Source: JACDBD01 sp050743385 (GTDB taxonomy: Bacteria; Actinomycetota; Acidimicrobiia; IMCC26256; JACDBD01). Taken from it: a stretch of 20,714 nt of DNA. Numbering within the stretch: position 1 is the stretch's first letter; each line of letters starts with the position of its first letter. Position numbers and translations under genes: made by a program. The notes under the pieces are model-generated. The model had not been told where the DNA came from and did not search any database. It worked only from the letters and a program-made list of their open reading frames with translations. Where the stretch lies: the NCBI GenBank assembly GCA_050743385.1, contig JBOGFJ010000232.1:1-20714 (forward strand), written 5' to 3'. Positions 15,055 to 20,714 of the stretch are shown one piece after another.

Positions 15055-16231
15055 CGCGGTCGCGCTGCAACGGTCTCCACGGACGAACCGCCTCGCGGTT
15101 GCTGCCGTGGTCGCCGGCGCGGTCGGCCCCGCGGTCGGGCTCCCGCTGTGGTTCGCGAACCCCCCGCTCGGCGGGGTGGTGGTGCTCCTCGGGTGGAGCC
15201 TCGCGCTCGCCTTCGGCTACAGCGCGCGCGGCCAGATCCGGATGTCGAACGGAGCCGAGAGCGGCGACGAGATCGCCCGCGTGGGCATCACGCTCGGGTT
15301 CGTCGAGCTGGGTGTGCTCGTGCTTGTGATGGTCCTCCTCGTCACGATCGCAGAGCCGATCGCCGGCCTCGTGGTCGCCGCTCTCACCGCGGGCCTGTTG
15401 CTGGCGCTCCTGCTCGGAAACGCCCGTCTCGTCGGGCGCTACGTGCTGCTCACGCTGCTGGCCGCGGTCGTGCTCTTCCCGATCTACATCACGGTGGTGA
15501 ACTCGCTGCTGCGACCCGAGCAGATCGCGGCGCGGCCGCCGACCATCGTTCCGACCGACCCGCAGTGGGACAGCTACAGCGAAGCCTGGTCGGCGGGACA
15601 CATGGCGACGTATCTGCGCAACAGCTTCATCGTCACGATCATCATCACCGTCGGCCAGATCGTCACCGCGGTGTTGGCCGGATACGCATTCGCGTTCCTC
15701 CAGTTCCCGCTCAAGCGCACGCTCTTCGTGGTCTTCCTCTCGACGCTCATGGTGCCGTTCGAGGTCACCATCATCACCAACCTCCAGACGGTCGACTCGC
15801 TCGGCTGGCTCAACACGTACCAGGGGCTGGCGGTCCCGTTCCTGGCCACGGGCTTCGGCGCGTTCCTGTTGCGCCAGGCGTTCCTGCAGGTGCCGCGTGA
15901 CCTGCAGGACGCCGCGGCCATGGACGGCTACGGCCATCTGCGGTTCATGGTGCGCGTGGCCGTGCCCCTCGCGCGGCCGGCCATCGCCGCCCTGTCGGTG
16001 TTCGCGTTCCTGGCGGCCTGGAACCAGTATCTCTGGCCATTGCTCGTGACCGAGGACGATCAGTACCGGACGGTCCAGATCGGCCTCAAGCAGCTGCGGG
16101 GCACGCAGCTCAACGACATCAACGTGACGTTCGCGGGTGTCATCATCGCCGCGGTGCCTCTCCTGATCCTGCTCATCTTCTTCCAGAAGCAGCTCGTGCG
16201 CGGCCTGACCGCCGGCGCCGTGAAAGGGTGA
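15044..16231 (+). CDS. ABC sugar-type permease 2 (UgpE/MalG type) with N-terminal DUF4190-like membrane extension
   Basis: A 395-residue permease, about 110 residues longer than the usual MalG/UgpE. The standard permease occupies about 130-395: first helix near 133-153, an EAA coupling motif at 286-310 (DLQDAAAMDGYGHLRFMVR, then VPLARP), and six predicted helices. The extra N-terminal part (about 14-125) has helices near 16-36, 43-60, 82-103 and 106-126. It carries the pattern NRLAVAAVVAG, then YSARGQIRMSNG, then ARVGITLGFVELG, which resembles DUF4190, a small two-helix domain usually found alone in actinobacterial membrane proteins. The start overlaps permease 1 by 11 bases and no later start is better supported, so the extension belongs to the gene. 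Its role is unknown. Confidence 0.88.
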   Translation: MGADAVALQRSPRTNRLAVAAVVAGAVGPAVGLPLWFANPPLGGVVVLLGWSLALAFGYSARGQIRMSNGAESGDEIARVGITLGFVELGVLVLVMVLLVTIAEPIAGLVVAALTAGLLLALLLGNARLVGRYVLLTLLAAVVLFPIYITVVNSLLRPEQIAARPPTIVPTDPQWDSYSEAWSAGHMATYLRNSFIVTIIITVGQIVTAVLAGYAFAFLQFPLKRTLFVVFLSTLMVPFEVTIITNLQTVDSLGWLNTYQGLAVPFLATGFGAFLLRQAFLQVPRDLQDAAAMDGYGHLRFMVRVAVPLARPAIAALSVFAFLAAWNQYLWPLLVTEDDQYRTVQIGLKQLRGTQLNDINVTFAGVIIAAVPLLILLIFFQKQLVRGLTAGAVKG

Positions 16232-16235
16232 CCAC

Positions 16236-17630
16236 ATGAAACGCTCCTCGGCTCGGCTCCTCGTCGCCGGTGTGGCTGCCGCGCTGGCCCTGAGCGCCAC
16301 CTCGGTCGCCGGGGCCGGCGCCGCGCCTGCTCGGGGCAAGGCCCGGTGCCCGCTGAACGCGCTCGAGCGCGCCGACAAACCGGTGGAGATCACGTTCTGG
16401 CACACCATGACGCGCGCCAACGAGGAATCGCTGGTGAGGCTCACCGATCAGTTCAACAGCTCGCAGAGCGACGTGCGGGTATCGCTGGTCAACCAGACGT
16501 CGTACGAGGACAACCTCGAGAAGTTCCGGGCGGCGCTGGGAACCGGCGACCTTCCCGACATCATCCAGCTGGCCGAGACCGCGCTCCAGCAGGTGATCGA
16601 CTCGCAGGCAGTGCTGCCGGCGCAAGCGTGCGTCGACGCCGACGACTACGACCTCTCCGACTTCGTCCCCCGCGTGACCGACTACTACACCGTCGAAGGC
16701 AAGCTGTGGTCGATGCCGTTCAACGTGTCACAGCCGATCTTCTACTACGACAAGAACGTCTTCCGCGCCGCCGGTCTCGACCCGGACGATCCGCCGGAGA
16801 CGCTCGACGAAGTGCGCGAGTATTCGGAGCAGATCAAGGCCAATGCCGGCTATCCCTACGGCTTCGCACTCAAGATCGACGCCTTCTTCTTCGAGCAGCT
16901 CCTCGGCAAGGCGAACGTCCCCTACGTCAACAACGGCAACGGCCGCAGGGAGCGCGCGACCGAGGTGAACTTCGACAAGAAGGCCGGGCGCCAGGCATTC
17001 ACGTGGATGTCGGACCTGGTCGACGACGGCCTGGCCGTGACCAACCCGCGCACGGGCCCGAACCAGATCAACAACTTCCTCGCCATCGGCAACCGCGAGG
17101 CGGCCATGACGATCGACACGACCGCAGCCCTCGGGGAGATCTCGCAGGTGCTCGGCGCCGGCGACTACGCCCACGTCGACCTCGGGGTCGCCCCGATGCC
17201 GGGCCAGAGCAAGGGCGGCACCCTCGTCGGGGGCGCCTCGCTCTACATCGTGAACCAGTCGTCGCCGGCGAAGCAGGCTGCCGCCTGGGCGTACGCCAAG
17301 TTCCTGAACGAGCCCGAACAGGTCGCGCAGTGGTCGGCCGACACCGGTTACGTGCCGACGCGCGAATCGGCCGTCGATCAGCCCGCCATCGTGCAGCGCT
17401 GGACCGACTTCCCCGAGTTCCGCGTCGGCTACGACCAGCTGCTCGCCGGCAAGAACACCCTCGCCACCGCCGGGCCGGTGATCGGCGACTACCTCGGCGT
17501 GCGCGAGGTCATCGACAACCAGGAGACCGAGCTGCTCTCGGGCGACAAGAGCCCCAAGCAGGCGCTGAACGACGCCAAGCAGGAGTCGGACGAGGTCATC
17601 GAGAGCTACAACGAACGCGTCGGCGGCTGA
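16236..17630 (+). CDS. ABC importer extracellular substrate-binding protein 1 (UgpB/MalE-like)
   Basis: A 464-residue secreted binding protein of the UgpB-like family. A Sec signal peptide spans about 1-30 (KR near the start, hydrophobic core LLVAGVAAALALSA, Ala-rich cleavage region). ITFWHTM at 52-58 and the DQFNSSQ segment at 71-77 match UgpB-type proteins. The only two cysteines are C38 and C132 (LPAQACVDADDYD), both kept in the neighbouring paralogue, which suggests a disulfide. C38 is preceded by GKAR, not a lipobox, so this does not look like the usual lipoprotein. AAGGG lies about eight bases before ATG 16236, four bases after the permease stop. The ligand may be a glycerol-phosphate compound or a sugar; it cannot be told apart here. 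Confidence 0.92.
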   Translation: MKRSSARLLVAGVAAALALSATSVAGAGAAPARGKARCPLNALERADKPVEITFWHTMTRANEESLVRLTDQFNSSQSDVRVSLVNQTSYEDNLEKFRAALGTGDLPDIIQLAETALQQVIDSQAVLPAQACVDADDYDLSDFVPRVTDYYTVEGKLWSMPFNVSQPIFYYDKNVFRAAGLDPDDPPETLDEVREYSEQIKANAGYPYGFALKIDAFFFEQLLGKANVPYVNNGNGRRERATEVNFDKKAGRQAFTWMSDLVDDGLAVTNPRTGPNQINNFLAIGNREAAMTIDTTAALGEISQVLGAGDYAHVDLGVAPMPGQSKGGTLVGGASLYIVNQSSPAKQAAAWAYAKFLNEPEQVAQWSADTGYVPTRESAVDQPAIVQRWTDFPEFRVGYDQLLAGKNTLATAGPVIGDYLGVREVIDNQETELLSGDKSPKQALNDAKQESDEVIESYNERVGG

Positions 17631-17636
17631 CGACCG

Positions 17637-19034
17637 GTGATCACGACCCCGGCTCGCAGTGGCGGATTCGTCGGCGCTCTCGCCGCCGCGCTGGCCCTGA
17701 CGGCGGGCGCGGTGACGGCCGGCGCCGCACCGTCGCGCGGTGAGGCGGAGTGCCCGCTCAACGCGCTCGACCGGGCTGACGAGCCGGTCGAGATCGTCTT
17801 CTGGCACTCGATGCGCCGCAACCTCGAGGAGACGCTGGTCGCGCTCACCGATCAGTTCAACAGCTCGCAGGAAGCGGTGCGGGTGAGTCTGGTGAACCAG
17901 ATCGAGTACGACGACACGCTCGAGAAGTTCCGCGCCGGGCTGGCGACCGGGCAGCTGCCCGACGTCGTCCAGTTCAGCGAGAACGCGCTCCAGCAATCGA
18001 TCGACTCGCAGGCGATCCTGCCCGCGCAGGCGTGCATCGACGCCGACGACTACGACACGTCCGACTTCCTGCCGCGGGTCATCGACTACTACACCGTCGA
18101 GGACACCCAGTGGGCGATGCCGTTCAACGTCTCGAACCCCGTCCTCTACTACGACAAGGCCGCGTTCCAGCAGGCGGGCCTCGACCCCGAGCAGCCCCCC
18201 GCCACGCTCGACGAGGTACGCGAGCACGCGGAGCAGATCAAGGCCAACCTCGGCTACCCCTATGGCTTCGCGCTCAAGATCGACGCGTGGCACTTCGAGC
18301 AGCTGCTCGCCAAAGACAACTTGCTCTACGTCGACAACGGCAACGGGCGCGACGCGCGCGCCACCGGAGTGCGCTTCGACACCAAGACCGGTCAGGACGC
18401 CTTCACCTGGATGGCCGGCATGGTGTCGGATGGCCTGGCGGTGACGAACCCGCGGACCGGTCAGGGGGAGCTCAACAACTATCTCGCGATCGGAAACCGC
18501 GAGGCGGCCATGACGATCGACACGACCGCGGCCCTGGGGGAGATCGCCCAGGTGCTGGGCGCGGGCGACTACGCGCATGTGGATCTGGGTGTCGGCCCCC
18601 TGCCGGGGTCGACCAAGGGTGGCGTCAGCGTCGGAGGCGGCGCGCTCTACATCGTCAACCAGTCGTCGCCGGCGAAGCAGGCGGCGGCCTGGGAGTACGC
18701 CAAGTTCCTCAACGAGCCCGAGCAGGTGGCGGCGTGGGCTGCCGGCACGGGCTACGTCCCGACCCGTGAATCGGCGGTCGAGCTCCCGGTCGTGCAGCAG
18801 CGGTGGGCGGAGCTCCCCGGCTTCCAGGTCGCGTACGACCAGCTGCTCGACGGAAAGAACAACCTCAAGACGGCGGGGCCGGTCATCGGCGCGTTCCAGG
18901 CGGTACGGGCGGTGATCGAGGAGCAGGAGACCGCGATGCTCAACGACGGCAAGAAGCCGAAGGCGGCGTTGCGCGACGCCAAGGAGCAGTCCGACGCCGA
19001 GATCGAGGACTACAACGACCGCGTCGGCGGCTAA
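17637..19034 (+). CDS. ABC importer extracellular substrate-binding protein 2, tandem paralogue
   Basis: A 465-residue secreted binding protein, collinear with the preceding gene and very similar along its length. The signal peptide spans about 1-31 (FVGALAAALALTAGAV core). VEIVFWHSM lies at 51-59, and the conserved cysteine pair is C39 and C133, again the only cysteines. The pocket-side segments NREAAMTIDTTAALGEI and YIVNQSSPAKQAAAW are shared, while the segments after FWH and around QFSENALQQS versus QLAETALQQV differ. The GTG start is six bases after the previous stop and has no good ribosome site, so translation may depend on coupling. Its stop overlaps the convergent thiolase stop. Probably a second ligand specificity for the same permease. 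Confidence 0.92.
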   Translation: MITTPARSGGFVGALAAALALTAGAVTAGAAPSRGEAECPLNALDRADEPVEIVFWHSMRRNLEETLVALTDQFNSSQEAVRVSLVNQIEYDDTLEKFRAGLATGQLPDVVQFSENALQQSIDSQAILPAQACIDADDYDTSDFLPRVIDYYTVEDTQWAMPFNVSNPVLYYDKAAFQQAGLDPEQPPATLDEVREHAEQIKANLGYPYGFALKIDAWHFEQLLAKDNLLYVDNGNGRDARATGVRFDTKTGQDAFTWMAGMVSDGLAVTNPRTGQGELNNYLAIGNREAAMTIDTTAALGEIAQVLGAGDYAHVDLGVGPLPGSTKGGVSVGGGALYIVNQSSPAKQAAAWEYAKFLNEPEQVAAWAAGTGYVPTRESAVELPVVQQRWAELPGFQVAYDQLLDGKNNLKTAGPVIGAFQAVRAVIEEQETAMLNDGKKPKAALRDAKEQSDAEIEDYNDRVGG

Positions 19035-20170
19035 CGGCGAAGGAGAACCACGGACGCGTTGGCGCCCCGGCCGACGGTGTGGCCCAGTGCCACCCGGGCG
19101 CCGTCGACCTGGCGGGGCCTGGCCTCGCCCCGGAGCTGGGCCGTCAGCTCCACCACCTGCCCCAGCGCCGACGCCCCCAGCGGCTCGCCCTTGGAGAGGA
19201 GGCCGCCGCTGGGGTTCACCGGGAGCCGGCCGCCGAGCGCGGTGGCGCCCTCGGCGATCCACTTTCCGGCGTCACCCGGCGCGACGAGCCCGAGCTCCTC
19301 GTAGCTGAGGAGCTCGCGGGCGGCATCCGTGTCTTGGCACTCGACCACGTCGACGTCGTCGGGGCCGAGACCCGCCTCCTCGTACGCGGCGCGGGCGGCA
19401 AGCGTGGTCGGGGCGGGGATGTCGTCGTCGTCGGCGAGGCCGGCGAGCGGTGTGCCCTCGTTGAGCACCGAACCCGGCAGGTGCGAGCGCAACGCGGCTG
19501 CCGCCAGCGTGACGCCGTCGGGCGTGCGACCGGTCGCCGCTCGGAGCACCACGGCCGCGGCACCCTCGTTGGGCGAGCACAGCATCCAGAGATGCAGCGG
19601 TTCGCACACCACCCGCGAGGCCAGCACCTCCTCGGCCGTCACCTCCTTGCGGAACATCGCGTCGGCGTTGTGTACACCGTGCCGGCGGTTCTTCACCACG
19701 ACGGCGGCGAGATGGTCCTTGGTGACACCTGACTCGCGCATCAGGCGCTGGGCGCGCAACGCGAAGTAGGCCGGCGTCGACGCCAGACCGGCTTCCTCGC
19801 GCCAGGGCTCGAAGAACGAGGAACGGATGATGCCCTTGGGCATCTTCTCGATCCCGAGCACGAGCACGCAGTCGTACTGGCCGGCGCGGATGGCGCCGGC
19901 CGCGAGCATCAGTGCCGCGCCGCCGCTGGCGCAGCCCGCTTCGACGTCGACGATGGGCGGGCCGGTGAGGCCGAGGGCGCCGAGCACCTTGTGCCCGGCG
20001 GCGACGCCCGCGTACGCGGTGCCGCAGAACGCGGCCTGGACGCTCGGATTGCCGGCGGCGGTGAGGGCTTCGCTCACGGCCACGACGCCGAGCTCGGTCA
20101 CGCTCGTTCCCTCGAACCGCCCGAACGGATGGATGCCGGTGCCGGCGATCACGACGCTCCGGTTGTTCAT
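19031..20170 (-). CDS. Lipid-transfer-protein-type thiolase (SCP-x/Ltp family, probably aldolase or non-condensing)
   Basis: A 379-residue thiolase-fold protein. The reactive cysteine C80 is kept in VEAGCASGGAALML. The usual GHP motif reads SKGEPLGAS, so the catalytic His is replaced by Glu. The C-terminal Cys motif reads GHTVGRGANAS, with a His as in Ltp proteins. This pattern belongs to thiolases that pair with a DUF35 protein, such as Ltp2-ChsH2, which performs retro-aldol cleavage in sterol side-chain degradation, and BbsAB. The DUF35 gene lies directly upstream and overlaps the start by four bases (ATGA), which strongly supports a complex. The stop TAG overlaps the convergent stop of the binding protein by three bases. 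The exact substrate is unknown. Confidence 0.88.
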   Translation of the reverse strand: MNNRSVVIAGTGIHPFGRFEGTSVTELGVVAVSEALTAAGNPSVQAAFCGTAYAGVAAGHKVLGALGLTGPPIVDVEAGCASGGAALMLAAGAIRAGQYDCVLVLGIEKMPKGIIRSSFFEPWREEAGLASTPAYFALRAQRLMRESGVTKDHLAAVVVKNRRHGVHNADAMFRKEVTAEEVLASRVVCEPLHLWMLCSPNEGAAAVVLRAATGRTPDGVTLAAAALRSHLPGSVLNEGTPLAGLADDDDIPAPTTLAARAAYEEAGLGPDDVDVVECQDTDAARELLSYEELGLVAPGDAGKWIAEGATALGGRLPVNPSGGLLSKGEPLGASALGQVVELTAQLRGEARPRQVDGARVALGHTVGRGANASVVLLRR

Positions 20171-20562
20171 GTGGATGGCGCGAACGCGTAGGACACCACG
20201 GCGTTCCCGTCGTCGTCGGTGTGGAGCTCGTCGACGACGAGGTGCATCGGCAGCCCGAACGTGAGCTGCGCCGGGTCGGCCTCAGTGAGGCGCGTGACCA
20301 CGCGCATCCCTTCGGGCAGCTCGACGATGCCGAACCCGTACGGCACCGTGCCCCGGTAGCCCGGTGGCGGCGCGGTGATCGCGGTCCAGGCCCAGAGGGT
20401 CCCGCGGCCGGAGAGCTGCGCCGCCGCCACGGCGTCGGACCCGCAGTACGGACAGCGCGGCGAGGCGGGGAAGTGGTGGCGCTCGCACGCGGTGCAGCGC
20501 GCGCCGAGCAGGTGATCCGGTGTGAACACGCCCTCGCGGACGGGCACCTTCTTCCCGCCCAT
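20167..20562 (-). CDS. DUF35 zinc-ribbon/OB-fold acyl-CoA-associated protein
   Basis: A 131-residue protein with a rubredoxin-like zinc ribbon formed by C23, C26, C37 and C40 (CTAC and CPYC knuckles), followed by an OB-fold with WAWTAITAPPPGY and VPYGFGIVELPEGMRVV. DUF35 proteins bind acyl-CoA and activate Ltp-type thiolases, as ChsH2 does for Ltp2. ATG 20562 overlaps the upstream CoA-transferase stop by one base (TGATG), and its own stop overlaps the thiolase ATG. All three proteins are therefore translated as a coupled set. Length is normal for stand-alone DUF35 proteins. Confidence 0.9.
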   Translation of the reverse strand: MGGKKVPVREGVFTPDHLLGARCTACERHHFPASPRCPYCGSDAVAAAQLSGRGTLWAWTAITAPPPGYRGTVPYGFGIVELPEGMRVVTRLTEADPAQLTFGLPMHLVVDELHTDDDGNAVVSYAFAPST

Positions 20563-20714
20563 CAGATGACGCCCTTCTCGGTGAGGTCGTCGAGCTCGTC
20601 GTCGCCCACGCCGATATCGCCGAGTACGGCACGGGTGTGTTCGCCCAACCGGGGTGCACCGGTAGGAGCAACCACCGGCTCGCCCACGGTCCGCGGGAAC
20701 GGTGCCTGCTGGCG
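20562..20714 (-). CDS. CaiB/BaiF family III CoA-transferase, C-terminal end (partial)
   Basis: Only the last 50 codons are in the window; the gene starts beyond the right edge. The C-terminus APRLGEHTRAVLGDIG followed by LTEKGVI is the typical ending of family III CoA-transferases (CaiB, BaiF, formyl-CoA transferase, alpha-methylacyl-CoA racemase). Such enzymes transfer CoA between carboxylates or racemise 2-methylacyl-CoA. The catalytic Asp lies outside the window, so the two activities cannot be told apart. First visible gene of the operon with DUF35 and the Ltp-type thiolase. Confidence 0.82.
   Translation of the reverse strand, partial: RQQAPFPRTVGEPVVAPTGAPRLGEHTRAVLGDIGVGDDELDDLTEKGVI

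Larger units (their letters stand above)
16236..19034 (+). repeat. Tandem gene duplication of the binding-protein gene
   Basis: The two binding-protein genes form a direct repeat with a period of about 1.4 kb. Stretches identical at the DNA level include 35 bases at 17091-17125 and 18495-18529 (offset 1404), as well as the segments encoding LTDQFNSSQ and NQSSPAKQA. Elsewhere synonymous and non-synonymous differences are common, so the duplication is not recent, or conversion has kept parts alike. Confidence 0.8.

Noticed and set aside
16728..19262. An 844-codon open frame on the minus strand spanning both binding-protein genes
   Set aside because: It is antisense to two clear secreted proteins, has no recognisable motif, and its internal repetition simply mirrors the tandem duplication. 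Such frames arise from GC-rich third positions.

Overview
The window is very GC-rich, tightly packed bacterial DNA with many GTG starts, stop/start overlaps and F420-type enzyme families. Everything points to an actinobacterium (Actinomycetota). The mix of acyl-CoA/steroid-type catabolism, PAS-rich hybrid kinases and deazaflavin-type oxidoreductases would fit Acidimicrobiia, but that class assignment is inference. No tRNA, rRNA, insertion sequence, phage gene or CRISPR array was seen. No stretch of 300 bases lacks a gene.

Left part (1-7986) is a lipid/acyl-CoA catabolism block. It holds a single-chain EtfB-EtfA electron-transfer flavoprotein running off the left edge, and a divergent 3-ketoacyl-CoA thiolase. 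Next come a deazaflavin-type nitroreductase with a luciferase-like oxidoreductase, and two divergent acyl-CoA dehydrogenases that look like the two subunits of a heteromeric enzyme. Last is a single-chain family I CoA-transferase homologue resembling IpdA-IpdB. The logic is that the dehydrogenases put electrons into ETF, while the thiolase and the CoA-transferase-like enzyme cleave the chain or ring products. The gene set recalls the actinobacterial steroid/HIP pathway, but the substrate cannot be read from sequence. Both divergent promoter regions carry the same palindrome (ACCTGAC-N6-GTCAGGT, perfect in one and degenerate in the other), which suggests one repressor controls both.

Middle (7989-12930, minus strand) is a two-gene signalling unit. 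A soluble hybrid histidine kinase (PAS-GAF-PAS-PAS-PAS-HisKA-HATPase-REC) overlaps by 23 bases a REC-GAF-EAL protein whose c-di-GMP phosphodiesterase residues look intact.

Right-middle (12996-19034, plus strand) is a complete ABC importer operon of the UgpB/MalE type: ATPase, two permeases and two tandemly duplicated binding proteins. The second permease has an N-terminal membrane extension resembling DUF4190. The operon is divergent from the kinase, with a probable leaderless promoter.

Right end (19031-20714, minus strand) is an operon of a CaiB/BaiF family III CoA-transferase (only its last 50 residues), a DUF35 zinc-ribbon/OB protein and a lipid-transfer-protein-type thiolase. That is the gene pairing used by aldolase-type thiolases in steroid side-chain breakdown. 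It ends against the transporter operon with overlapping convergent stop codons.
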